From an uncultured Ignavibacteria bacterium (GTDB lineage Bacteria; Bacteroidota; Ignavibacteria; Ch128b): 64,000 nt of DNA. The translations under genes were made by a program, and so were the position numbers. Under the pieces are notes generated by a model. The model saw only the letters and a list, made by a program, of their open reading frames with translations, was not told the origin of the DNA and did not search any database. Positions 54,444 to 64,000 of this stretch are shown in pieces. Each line of letters begins with the position of its first letter. Within the stretch, counting starts at the first letter, position 1. The stretch spans positions 28,635-92,634 of the forward strand of contig CALDZP010000073.1 of NCBI GenBank assembly GCA_937944105.1. The letters are read 5' to 3'.

Positions 54444-55454
54444 TTAATTATCTACTTTTTCTATTACAAAATCTCTCAGACAATTTTCTTTTGTAAATTG
54501 AATTTGTGATTTAAAGTCTTCTCTCCTGATATGACAATTTTCTTTTGAACAATACGAACAATAGATTGGCTTGCATGGATCGAAGTGAATCATTGTTTGC
54601 AAATCACTGCCAATTTCTTTTCGTAATGAATCTGTTAGGTATCTTTGAATTGAATGTGATTCATCTATAGTATAGAATTCTGGAATAATAAGATGAAAAT
54701 CGACGAAATGAAAATTCCCAGCACTCCATGCTCTTAATTTATGTATTTCAATAAAATCATCTCTTCGAACCTTTTCTAAAGCAGGGATTATTTTATCAAT
54801 TAGCTCTTCATCTTTTTCTTGCATTAAACCTCGAAAAGATTGACGAACAAGTTTATAGCCTGTGAAAATAATGTTTATAGCCACCAGTATTGCAATGATA
54901 GGATCAAGTATTTTAAAGTCTGTTATCATTACAATAATTATCGAGATTAACACGGCAATAGATGTAACAGAATCGGTAAGAATATGTTTTCCATCAGCCT
55001 CAAGAATTAAAGATTTTGTCCGCCTTCCAATCCTTACTAAAAACAATCCAAGACCGAGATTAATAATTGAAGCGACAAAAATTAAATATGCTCCTATGTC
55101 GAGTTTTTTTAATTCAATACCAAAAATTAAATCTTCAATTGCAAAGAAGATGATTGAAGCAGCCGCAATTATAATTAAGCCACCTTCGAAACCAGCTGAA
55201 AAGTATTCAATTTTACCATGCCCATAAGGATGAGAATCATCAGGAGGACGCAAAGAAACCAATAAACTTATAAAAGCTATAAAAGTGGCAAAAATATGAA
55301 CAATGGATTCAATAGCGTCTGAGAGAATAGCCGAAGAACCTGTTACAATAAAAGCAAAAATTTTTAGAAAGAACATTAAAAAACCGACTATCAATGATAG
55401 ATATGCGGCGTTTTTCTTTTGTGAAATATTGGTTGTTAATGAATCTGCATTCAT
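54444..55454 (-). CDS. Cation diffusion facilitator (CDF) family transporter
   Basis: GSSAILSDAIESIVHIFATFIAFISLLVSLRPPDDSHPYGHGKIEYFSAGFEG; C-term HFDPCKPIYCSYCSKENC. Confidence 0.93.
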   Translation of the reverse strand: MNADSLTTNISQKKNAAYLSLIVGFLMFFLKIFAFIVTGSSAILSDAIESIVHIFATFIAFISLLVSLRPPDDSHPYGHGKIEYFSAGFEGGLIIIAAASIIFFAIEDLIFGIELKKLDIGAYLIFVASIINLGLGLFLVRIGRRTKSLILEADGKHILTDSVTSIAVLISIIIVMITDFKILDPIIAILVAINIIFTGYKLVRQSFRGLMQEKDEELIDKIIPALEKVRRDDFIEIHKLRAWSAGNFHFVDFHLIIPEFYTIDESHSIQRYLTDSLRKEIGSDLQTMIHFDPCKPIYCSYCSKENCHIRREDFKSQIQFTKENCLRDFVIEKVDN

Positions 55455-55500
55455 AGGTTTATCAAAGTTTAAATTTATGAAATTCTATTTATAATTTTTT

Positions 55501-56217
55501 TTAATAACCCGCACTAAAAGACCTTACCATCGCAAAGAATATAGGTTGAAATTTTTTAAATTCATTTTCATTCGGTGATGTGCATTTAATAACAAAATCA
55601 GCTTTAAATGAACCTGTTCGTATATAAATTGTTTGTGTTATCTGTTCATAAGTTTTTTGTGGCTTTGAAATGAAATACTGGACTTTATTATATATAAATG
55701 ATGAATCATATAAATACGGATTGAAAAGATTTTTATTTGTATTAACCTGAATCATAACAGATAATCTTTTATCGTAATTTGAATTTTCTCCTGGCATAAA
55801 AATAATACCATCGATTATATCCTTAACCTTATTATCAAAATAAATCCATCCCGCAGGGAATAAAATTGAAACATTTAAGGTGTTTTCTTGATAACGATTT
55901 ACAATATCTGTAGTATCAATCTCAAATCCAGCAAAAATAATTTTTTCTGGTTTTATTTGAATTGTATCATTTACGGAAGAACCTTTTACAGCAATTTGTG
56001 GTTTTGGTTGTTCAATTTCTTTAAGTTCAACGGCAAATTGTTTTATTTTTTTTATTTTGATTTTTGTAGTTCGATTTAAATCAAGTCCAAGCAAGACTTG
56101 AATAATAAATACTAAAATAAAATGGATTACAATTGAATAATAAATAGATTGTTTGAGACTCTTGAACCAATTTAGCTTCTGAATTTTTATCTTTTTCTGA
56201 AAATCAAAATTATTCAT
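55501..56217 (-). CDS. Hypothetical single-TM protein
   Basis: N-terminal TM SIYYSIVIHFILVFIIQVLLGL; no family recognised. Confidence 0.55.
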   Translation of the reverse strand: MNNFDFQKKIKIQKLNWFKSLKQSIYYSIVIHFILVFIIQVLLGLDLNRTTKIKIKKIKQFAVELKEIEQPKPQIAVKGSSVNDTIQIKPEKIIFAGFEIDTTDIVNRYQENTLNVSILFPAGWIYFDNKVKDIIDGIIFMPGENSNYDKRLSVMIQVNTNKNLFNPYLYDSSFIYNKVQYFISKPQKTYEQITQTIYIRTGSFKADFVIKCTSPNENEFKKFQPIFFAMVRSFSAGY

Positions 56218-56221
56218 GAAC

Positions 56222-57394
56222 TTAAAGATTATATTTTTTAATTAACCTCTCCATACGAAAGTATAATATCAAATCAATAAATTTTTTCTGATGAATTGGA
56301 TTTTCCTTAAAATAAAACAAATGGGAAAAACAATTACAATCACTCGAACCAAAGTTGTTTATAGAGCCATCAGAAATTTTTTGGAGAGAAAGTGCAATTT
56401 CACACTCAAGTTTATCAACTCCACGAATTTCCAATGCTTTATAAATTTTAGTCTTATCTAAAAAATAATCAATATGCCAGTGAAATCTTTTGTTTTTTCT
56501 TTTATGTCTTTCTATTCTTTTTGAAAGATTTTGAAGTGCACTCCCAACATAACAGTAATAACCTTTATCAAATGTAATTAATCCAATATTACCAATCTCA
56601 ATTTTTTGTTTTTTTTCATTATATATGATCAATATGTATGTTCCTGAATCAAAAAGTTCATTTTCTAAAATATCAAATGGAATTTTAAGTTTTTTAATTT
56701 GAGATGGATAAAGAGTCAATCCATTATCCCAGTTCAAACCATAAACAATAATCCTCAATTTATCTTTTAGATTATAAAAATTTTGAGCAAACCTTAAATC
56801 GGTATGATACTCAGGTAAAAAATATTCTGCATCAAAGTTATGAACAAGCAAAAGAATTCCACCGTTCTGAAAATTATTTTTTAAGTCAACCAGTTCTTTT
56901 AAATGTTTTGTTCCTCTTTCAGAAACTGCATCAGGAAACATTGCAATCTTGTTATGAAATAGAGTGCAAGATTTAACTTCAAGAAAAAATTTTTCTCTAC
57001 CATTTGTTAGAAAAAAATCAATTCTACTATTATTAATTATCTTTTCTTTTGAAAGTATTCGATAATCTTTTAATTCTTCAATAAGACTATTCTTTATTAA
57101 CCACTCGGCAACAGAATTTGTTTTAATTGTATGTAGCAGTACAGGCTTTGCATCTTTATAGACCGCAGCAACAGTATATTTCAAAGTATTAAAAGAATTA
57201 TTCGCATATAAAAGAATTTTAGAATCTTTGAATAGCAATTCCCATAATCTTCCAGGATTTGGAAGATGAGCTAAAGTTTTTTTACCATTAACTTTACATT
57301 CTATTACAAATCTGTTAAGTCTTCTAAGGAAAAACCCCTCAATAAGTTTTTTATTTGTCAACCGAAAAATAATTTGTTTTTGGTTTTCTTTCAT
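56222..57394 (-). CDS. SfsA-type nuclease fused to GIY-YIG-like DUF123 domain
   Basis: N-term RRLNRFVIECKVNGKKTLAHLPNPGRLWELL...RIDFFLTNGREKFFLEVKSCTL...FPDAVSERGTKHLKELV; C-term GTYILIIYNEK...GYYCYVGSALQNLSKRIERHKR...HWHIDYFL. Confidence 0.88.
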   Translation of the reverse strand: MKENQKQIIFRLTNKKLIEGFFLRRLNRFVIECKVNGKKTLAHLPNPGRLWELLFKDSKILLYANNSFNTLKYTVAAVYKDAKPVLLHTIKTNSVAEWLIKNSLIEELKDYRILSKEKIINNSRIDFFLTNGREKFFLEVKSCTLFHNKIAMFPDAVSERGTKHLKELVDLKNNFQNGGILLLVHNFDAEYFLPEYHTDLRFAQNFYNLKDKLRIIVYGLNWDNGLTLYPSQIKKLKIPFDILENELFDSGTYILIIYNEKKQKIEIGNIGLITFDKGYYCYVGSALQNLSKRIERHKRKNKRFHWHIDYFLDKTKIYKALEIRGVDKLECEIALSLQKISDGSINNFGSSDCNCFSHLFYFKENPIHQKKFIDLILYFRMERLIKKYNL

Positions 57395-57784
57395 AGATAC
57401 AAATTAAAATTTTTATCGATAACCGTCATCAGAAAATCTCTTAATGCTTCTATACTTTTTTAATTTTTTTTCAAGATTTAATCAATTTATAAAAATTTTT
57501 TTAACAAATGATTTGATGAGTGAAGAGAGTTTTAATTCATAATTGTCCGTATTTTATCAATAGTCGCATAGCAATCCTTCTTTCTTAGGCTATAAAGTGA
57601 GATTGAAATTTTGTTAGAACCGAAGCTATTCTTCAAGAAAGAATTGAAATACATTTATGTAAGATGTTGTTATAACCAGAAAAGATTGTTTCACTTCGGT
57701 AACAATTACTGGTATAAGAGAAACGGTTGCTCCCCTGATTTTTATTGAGACTCATAATGACTATTTCACTTAATCACTCATTAC

Positions 57785-58171
57785 ACGGGGTGAAACAACG
57801 AAGCAATCCTACTCAAAGAACGAAAAAGCAAACTAGAAATTGTTGATTTAACCACAAAAAATTCACTTCATTTTTATTGCAAAGATTGTAACACCTAGCC
57901 TGTCATTGCGAGTCCCGATCCAAATCGGGACGAAGCAATCCTTCTCAAATGAACGAAAAAGCAAACTAGAAATTGTTGATTTAACCACAAAAAATTCACC
58001 CCATTTTAATTGCAATGATTGTAATACTTAGCCCGTCATTGCGAGTCCCGATCCAAATCGGGACGAAGCAATCCTTCTCAAATGAACGAAAAAGCAAACT
58101 AGAAATTGTTGATTTAACCAAAAAAGATTCTTTGATCATAATCGGGACTCAAAATGACTGATTAAAGAGAA
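57785..58171. repeat. 133-bp-period tandem repeat with palindromic module
   Basis: GAACGAAAAAGCAAACTAGAAATTGTTGATTTAACCA starts at 57818, 57951 and 58084 (exactly 133 bp apart); two copies of GTCATTGCGAGTCCCGATCCAAATCGGGACGAAGCAATCCTTCTCAAAT. Confidence 0.92.
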
Positions 58172-58267
58172 AAGTTGGTGGGTCTAATTTATGTTGGTAA
58201 ATTTTAAATTTCATTCAGTCCGATTTAAAGAACAAATGGAGTCGTGTTTTAATAAAAGAAAAAGAGT

Positions 58268-58852
58268 TCAATTACAATAAAGTTCTAACTCCACAAGCTC
58301 ACAAATAATATGTTCAATTACAAGATGCCCTTCTTGAATTCTCTGAGTATTTTCTGACGGGACTTTGATTAACACATCACACATATTCAACATTTTACCA
58401 CCTGTTGAACCAGTAAGACCGATTACAAACATTTTTTTACTACGAGCCATTTCAATTGCTTTAATAATATTTAGAGAGTTTCCACTTGTAGAAATTGCCC
58501 AGAGTACATCGCCTTCAGAACCAAGTCCTTCAACATTTCTGGCAAAAACATTTTCGTACCCGATATCATTTCCGCCGGCAGTTAAATTCGATGTGTCTGT
58601 AGTTAAAGCTATTGCTGGTAATGCTGGCCTTTTAATATGATGATTTAATCTTATCATTAACTCTGTTGCAATATGTTGACAATCTGCAGCACTTCCCCCA
58701 TTTCCAACAAGCAATAATTTCTTATTATTTTTATACACGCTTACAATTAAATCAACAGCTCGCATAATATCATGTTCGCAATTTTCAATTATCTGTCTTT
58801 TCAGATTTGCACTTTCATTTAATGATTCTCTAATAAATTTTGATTTATCCAT
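58268..58852 (-). CDS. gmhA: SIS-domain phosphoheptose isomerase (GmhA-like)
   Basis: LLLVGNGGSAADCQHIATELMIRL...AISTSGNSLNIIKAIEMARSKKMFVIGLTGSTGG. Confidence 0.9.
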   Translation of the reverse strand: MDKSKFIRESLNESANLKRQIIENCEHDIMRAVDLIVSVYKNNKKLLLVGNGGSAADCQHIATELMIRLNHHIKRPALPAIALTTDTSNLTAGGNDIGYENVFARNVEGLGSEGDVLWAISTSGNSLNIIKAIEMARSKKMFVIGLTGSTGGKMLNMCDVLIKVPSENTQRIQEGHLVIEHIICELVELELYCN

Positions 58853-59626
58853 TTAAACCTCAGTTGAAGTTTTCAATTTATAATGAACAATTGATGTAAA
58901 TTCTTTTAATTGACTGAAATTTTCGGGATTCTCAAAATGATTACCCACAACAACTATTTTTGCTCCTGCATCAACTTTTTCCCTTGCAATTTCAGGTGAA
59001 CGAATTCCACCACCAACAATAACCGGAATAGAACAAGTTTTACTTACTGCATAAATCATCTCTCCGGGAACTGTTAACTCGGCACCACTCCCAGCTTCAA
59101 GATAAATAAGTTTCATCCCAAGATATTCCGCTGCAAGAGCATGAGCCACAGCTAAATCTGATTTATGTCGAGGAATCGGTTTACTATTACTTAAAAATTC
59201 CGCCGTTGTTGTTTTCCCAGATTCAATAAGAATATAAGCAGTAGGAATTGGTTCAAGATTAATTCTTTTTATCAACGGTGCTGCAATTACATGTTTACCA
59301 ATTAAATTTTCTGGATTTCTTCCGCTCACGATTGAAAGGAATAAAATAGCATCGGCATATGGACTAACCTGTTCAACACCACCAGGAAAAATTACAACTG
59401 GAATCTTCGATTTACTTTTTATAGTCTTAACAAACTCATTGAAATCAGAATCCAGAATTAAACTCCCTCCAATCAAGAGTAAATCAACATCAGCGGATTC
59501 AAATTTAGGAATCAAATCATCGAGAGCTTCAATCTTTGTTTTGTCTGGATCAAGAAGTAAAAAGAATAAAGCTCCTTTCTTTTCGATGTTCTCCAAAATA
59601 TAATTGTAAACTTTACCTTTTTCCAA
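58853..59626 (-). CDS. Geranylgeranylglyceryl/heptaprenylglyceryl phosphate synthase family
   Basis: FFLLLDPDKTKIEAL...DLLLIGGSL...IPVVIFPGGVEQVSPYADAILFLSIVSGRNPENLIG...IYLEAGSGAELTVP...VGGGIRSPEIAREKVDAGAKIVVVGN. Confidence 0.92.
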   Translation of the reverse strand: MEKGKVYNYILENIEKKGALFFLLLDPDKTKIEALDDLIPKFESADVDLLLIGGSLILDSDFNEFVKTIKSKSKIPVVIFPGGVEQVSPYADAILFLSIVSGRNPENLIGKHVIAAPLIKRINLEPIPTAYILIESGKTTTAEFLSNSKPIPRHKSDLAVAHALAAEYLGMKLIYLEAGSGAELTVPGEMIYAVSKTCSIPVIVGGGIRSPEIAREKVDAGAKIVVVGNHFENPENFSQLKEFTSIVHYKLKTSTEV

Positions 59627-59640
59627 TTTGAACGATAAAT

Positions 59641-62202
59641 TTAGTTCTGGATAAATTTTTTGACTATGCTATCGAATTGATTTAAGGCATCATTTAATTT
59701 TGAAACTTCTTTACCACCCGCAGTAGCGAGATGCGGTCGTCCACCACCTCCACCACCAACCAATTTAGCAACTTCACCAACAATTTTACCAGCATTTAAT
59801 TTTTTCTCTTTAATAAGATTATCTGTTACAACGCAAACAAAAGAAACTTTATTTTCAAAAGTTGAAGCAAGTAAACCTATACCATTCTTCAATTTTTCTC
59901 TAAGTACATCTCCCAATTCTTTAAGTTGATCCATATTATCCACATCCACAATTCCACTGACAATTGAAAAACCATCAATTAATTTTTTATTTATCATAAA
60001 AGAATCTAATTCTCTAATTTTTTCCTGTAGTTTCAGTCGAGCTATTTCCTTTTCAAGTTGTAATTTTTCTTCCATTAACTGTTCATATCTCGAAGAGAGT
60101 TCATTTAATTTTTGTAATTGTTCATCTATGAATTTTTCAACTCCTTCCCCTGTCACAGCTTCAATTCTTCTAACTCCGCTGCTAATACTTCCTTCAGAAA
60201 CAATTTTCAATAAACCAATTTCCGAAGTATTTGAAACATGAGTTCCGCCACAAAATTCCATTGAGAAATCACCAAATTGAACAACATTCACTTTATCACC
60301 GTATTTATCACCAAAAAACATTAAAGCTCCCATTTTCTTAGCCTCTTCAAAAGGTATATTGCGATGATGAATTAATGGTAAAGCTTCTCTAATTTTTTCA
60401 TTAACCAATTGCTCAATTGCTTCAAGTTGCTCTCTTGATAATTTTTTATAGTGAGTAAAATCAAATCTTAGGCGTGATGGTTCAACGAGCGATCCAGCTT
60501 GTTTCACATGACTTCCAAGAATTTCTCTAAGAGCTTTATGGATTAAATGTGTGGCTGAATGATTGCGCATTATAGCTTTTCGTCTTAATTTATCGACTAA
60601 AGCTCTAACTGTTTTATCCATCAGATCAAAATCAATTTTTTCCACCTTGTGAATTATTAAATCCCCATCTCGTTGAGTGTCAATAACATCAATTAAATAA
60701 TTATCATAAATAATTTTTCCAGTGTCACCTACCTGACCACCGGCTTCACCATAAAATGGTGTCTGGTCAAGTACAATTAAATCATCTTCCTGTGCAACGA
60801 CTCTACCTTCAGCATCTAATCTATCGTATCCTAGGAATTCAACTTTTTTAAGATTCGATGCATCAATCTTACCAGAGATAGCAAAAGACCCAAAGAACTT
60901 TTTTGTTTCCCTTGAACGAGTACGTTGTTCATCCATCAATTCTTCAAATCTTTGTTTATCTACAGTAAATCCAATCTCGCGTGCCATTAACTCGGTTAAA
61001 TCAATTGGAAAACCATAAGTATCATAAAGTTTGAAAGCATCCTCACCCGATATGACCTTTAAATTTTCTCTTTGAAGTTTTTTAACAATCGAATCGAAGA
61101 TTTCTAATCCACGATCCAGTGTTTCACCGAAAGCTTCTTCTTCTGACTTTATAACTTCTTCAATCTGTTTTTGATTTTGTTTTATTTCGGGGAAGACATC
61201 ACCCATAGTTTCAACAAGTGTCGGAACAATTTTATAAATCACTGGTTCGTGCATTTCAAGTTTACGAGCAAATCGTGAAGCTCTCCTTAAAATTCTACGA
61301 AGAACATAACCTCGACCTTCGTTTGATGGAAGAGCACCATCAGCAATTGCAAATGTGAGTGTTCTAACATGATCTGCAATAACTCGCATTGCAACTTGAT
61401 TTGACTCTAAATCATATTTTTTGCCAGTAATTGTTTCAATTTTTTTAATTAAAGGAGTGAAGATATCTGTATCGTAATTTGATTTTTTATTTTGCAGAAC
61501 CGCGCAAATTCTCTCAAAGCCCATTCCAGTATCAACAAATTTATCTTTTAGTTGCTCAAGTGTTCCATCTGGCAAACGATTGTATTGAATAAAAACAAGA
61601 TTCCAGATTTCAATGCAAAGAGACGAACCTGAATTTACAAGGGACGCATCATCTGGATTATCAGATAGATTTATATGAATTTCTGAACATGGACCACAAG
61701 GACCAGTTTCACCCATTTCCCAGAAATTATCTTTTTCACCAAATCTTAAAATATGATTGGGATTTATATCAGTTACTGTTTTCCAGCAATTGAAAGCTTC
61801 GTCATCAGTTTGATAGACTGTTGTAAAAAGCCTTTCTTTTGGTAGTTTCCAAATTTCGGTAAGTAATTCCCACGCCCATTGAATTGCTTCCTTTTTGTAA
61901 TAATCACCAAATGACCAATTCCCAAGCATTTCGAAAAAAGTATGATGATAGGTATCAAATCCTACTTCTTCGAGGTCATTATGTTTTCCAGAGACTCGAA
62001 TACATTTTTGAGTGTTTGCAGCACGTTTATATTCACGAGTTCCTGTACCAAGAAAAACGTCTTTAAATTGATTCATACCTGCGTTTGTAAAAAGTAAAGT
62101 TGGATCGTCAAATGGAATTACAGGTGAACTTGGTACAATTTTATGTCCTTTTGATTTGAAAAAGTCTAAAAATTGCTGTCTAATTTCTCTTGAGCTTATC
62201 AT
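59641..62202 (-). CDS. alaS: Alanyl-tRNA synthetase
   Basis: MISSREIRQQFLDFFKSKGHKIVPSSPVIPFDDPTLLFTNAGMNQFKDVFLG; GGTHVSNTSEIG; GGGGGGRPHLATAGG. Track ORF starts at 62244; MISSREIR is the likely start. Confidence 0.98.
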   Translation of the reverse strand: MISSREIRQQFLDFFKSKGHKIVPSSPVIPFDDPTLLFTNAGMNQFKDVFLGTGTREYKRAANTQKCIRVSGKHNDLEEVGFDTYHHTFFEMLGNWSFGDYYKKEAIQWAWELLTEIWKLPKERLFTTVYQTDDEAFNCWKTVTDINPNHILRFGEKDNFWEMGETGPCGPCSEIHINLSDNPDDASLVNSGSSLCIEIWNLVFIQYNRLPDGTLEQLKDKFVDTGMGFERICAVLQNKKSNYDTDIFTPLIKKIETITGKKYDLESNQVAMRVIADHVRTLTFAIADGALPSNEGRGYVLRRILRRASRFARKLEMHEPVIYKIVPTLVETMGDVFPEIKQNQKQIEEVIKSEEEAFGETLDRGLEIFDSIVKKLQRENLKVISGEDAFKLYDTYGFPIDLTELMAREIGFTVDKQRFEELMDEQRTRSRETKKFFGSFAISGKIDASNLKKVEFLGYDRLDAEGRVVAQEDDLIVLDQTPFYGEAGGQVGDTGKIIYDNYLIDVIDTQRDGDLIIHKVEKIDFDLMDKTVRALVDKLRRKAIMRNHSATHLIHKALREILGSHVKQAGSLVEPSRLRFDFTHYKKLSREQLEAIEQLVNEKIREALPLIHHRNIPFEEAKKMGALMFFGDKYGDKVNVVQFGDFSMEFCGGTHVSNTSEIGLLKIVSEGSISSGVRRIEAVTGEGVEKFIDEQLQKLNELSSRYEQLMEEKLQLEKEIARLKLQEKIRELDSFMINKKLIDGFSIVSGIVDVDNMDQLKELGDVLREKLKNGIGLLASTFENKVSFVCVVTDNLIKEKKLNAGKIVGEVAKLVGGGGGGRPHLATAGGKEVSKLNDALNQFDSIVKKFIQN

Positions 62203-62582
62203 AACTTCCAATCTTATTATTGATAATTGTGAATTAGTAATCAAATATAAGTTTAAGATGATTTTTATTCAATTAAATTAATTAACTTTTTTGATTATGA
62301 TTTATTGCTCTGGGGTCAGTTTCAAGTTTAATGTATTTTAATTTCGGGGAAAATAATTCTCAAAATATTTTCTTTACTTCTGGATAGAAAACAATTAATA
62401 TAAAATATTTTTCATCTTGGAAATCTAATCCTGATAAACATAAAAATGAATTCAAGAAAAATGTTTCTAAATTTTCACACAGGTAATTAATTATAAATGA
62501 TAGCAAATAAAATACTATTTATTACCTTGCTCTATTTATAATGATTTAATTTTTATTAAGTTTGCTCAATAAAAACAAAAAA

Positions 62583-62614
62583 ATCGGCTGCCTCGAATTT
62601 TCTCAGCAACCGAT
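62583..62614 (-). terminator. Intrinsic terminator
   Basis: Minus strand ATCGGTTGC-loop-GCAGCCGAT followed by TTTTTTTG. Confidence 0.75.
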
Positions 62615-62644
62615 CATAAGTAAGAAAACCAAGTTTTTTAATGA

Positions 62645-63355
62645 TTATTCAAATAAATCCTGTAAACTTTCATATTTAGAATGCATATCCTCAACAGCAT
62701 TTTCCATCTCTTCATCGCCGACTATACAAAGTTTCTTTACTGATGTAAAAAGCTCTTCTGCCAATTTTTTGTACTCATCTGTTTTTGATTCCAGACGCTT
62801 AGGAAGTTTTGCATCCAAAACACCTTGAGCTCTTTGTTTCAATTTATCACATTCATTACGAATCTCATCCCATTTTTTATCGGGAAGATATTTGTGATAA
62901 ATCACATAAAGAACTTTATGAAATTCATCAAGTTCTTTCACAATTGGTCTAATGATTCTAACCAGGTTTTCATATTTAGTGTGTAGCAATTCAGCTGCAT
63001 CGAGTAAAGCCTTTTCATCGTTCCCCTCTACAGCTTCATTGTATTTATTAACAGCCTCTTTAAATTCTTCCACACCTTTTTTCCACTTTGCTTCCTTTTC
63101 GCGAAGAATTCCAGGCAATTTTACAGTATAAATTTTTTCTGCTTTTTGATTAACTTCTTCAACATAACTTTTCAACGCTTCAATATCTTTTGAAGGATAA
63201 GCTTTATGCCATATTGGATGCATTATTTCATGGAATTCAACAAGTGCAGGAACATTTGTATTTGTTTCATCTTCACATTCTTCTTCTTGAGCAAGAACAA
63301 TTTGAGTGCATACAAACAGTAAAGAGATGAAATAATACAAAATTTTTTTGTACAT
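62645..63355 (-). CDS. Hypothetical secreted helical protein
   Basis: Signal peptide MYKKILYYFISLLFVCTQIVLAQ; two internally similar segments LVEFHEIMHPIWHKAYPSKDIEALK and LDEFHKVLYVIYHKYLPDKKWDEIR. Confidence 0.65.
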   Translation of the reverse strand: MYKKILYYFISLLFVCTQIVLAQEEECEDETNTNVPALVEFHEIMHPIWHKAYPSKDIEALKSYVEEVNQKAEKIYTVKLPGILREKEAKWKKGVEEFKEAVNKYNEAVEGNDEKALLDAAELLHTKYENLVRIIRPIVKELDEFHKVLYVIYHKYLPDKKWDEIRNECDKLKQRAQGVLDAKLPKRLESKTDEYKKLAEELFTSVKKLCIVGDEEMENAVEDMHSKYESLQDLFE

Positions 63356-63516
63356 AAATTCCTCCAAATTTTTTTTTGATTACAAATATTTCAATGATGA
63401 CCTCTAACCTTATGCAAAATTAAAATTTTTAGTTAACAAATAAAATTTCTTTGCAGTATTTAATTAATCCTTTTTAAAAGAACAAAATGGGAATTGTTAC
63501 TAGCAATGACTTTTCC

Positions 63517-64000
63517 AATTTGTCTGTCATTGCAAGAGACAGCTTATTGCTGTCTCGAAGCAATCCTTTACACAAGAACAAAATGGAAATTGGTCAATCA
63601 AACAGAAAAGATTGCTTCCCCGCCTTTGGCGGGTCGCAATGACAGTTCTTTGTAGCAGTCATTGCGAGGAGTGAAACGACGAAGCAATCCTTTACAAAAA
63701 CACAAAAATGCAAAATGAAAATTTTTGTCGTAACCAGGAAAGATTGCTTCACCGCCTTTGGCGGGTCGCAATGACTGTTCCATTTAGCAGTCATTGCGAG
63801 GAGTGAAACGACGAAGCAATCTTTCACAAAAAAACAATTTGAGAATTGGTCATTCAACCAGAAAAGATTGCTTCCCCGCCTTTGGCGGGTCGCAATGACT
63901 GTTCCATTTAGCAGTCATTGCGAGGAGTGAAACGACGAAGTAATCTTTCACAAAAAAACAAAATTTTGCATTTAGGGAAATTATTGGATCAACCAGGAAA
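63517..64000. repeat. Array of palindromic repeat units, continuing past window end
   Basis: ATTGCTTC(C/A)CCGCCTTTGGCGGGTCGCAATGAC at 63611, 63743 and 63867, each followed by GTCATTGCGAGGAGTGAAACGACGAAG(C/T)AATC. Confidence 0.92.

Noticed and set aside
57785-58171. CRISPR array interpretation of the 133-bp repeats
   Set aside because: Repeats extend over the whole period, spacers are homologous to each other, and no cas genes are visible
63594-63857. ORFs 63594..63857 and 63598..63783 (HCDPPKA..KQSF / SLRPAKGGEAIF peptides)
   Set aside because: They are translations of the palindromic repeat array; repetitive, in two overlapping frames, with no independent coding evidence

Overview
Bacterial chromosomal window, AT-rich. 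Gene content (T9SS sorting tails, clade II Sec-type NosZ, group II GGGPS-like protein) suggests the Ignavibacteria/Bacteroidota-Chlorobi group; this placement is an inference. (1) 1-18.1 kb, minus strand: uninterrupted rpoBC/str/S10-type information-processing block (rplW-D-C, rpsJ, tuf, fusA, rpsG, rpsL, rpoC, rpoB, rplL-J-A-K, nusG, secE, rpmG) with tRNA-Trp, -Thr, -Gly and -Tyr. (2) 18.4-21.3 kb: a small unannotated basic ORF and an outer-membrane beta-barrel receptor. (3) 21.4-34.8 kb, plus strand: a nitrous-oxide-reductase (nos) region with c-type cytochrome, clade II NosZ, cupin, membrane protein, NosL, NosD and NosF. NosY is separated from NosF by about 6 kb of membrane, redox and metal genes that end in a TonB receptor carrying an OprC/NosA-like CxxxM...HxM copper signature. 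(4) 35-57 kb: LarC, MsrA, T9SS-sorted secreted proteins, AmrS-type radical SAM, RluD, LspA, DksA-like, IleS, a large FG-GAP/T9SS protein, a degraded DUF47 pseudogene, ARPP-1, CDF transporter and an SfsA-GIY-YIG(DUF123) fusion. (5) 57.6-64 kb: GmhA, GGGPS-like and AlaS, flanked on both sides by arrays of one repeat family with constant palindromic arms around exchangeable inner hairpins. Best leads for undescribed biology: the copper/NO-type module inserted between nosF and nosY, and the modular repeat family.
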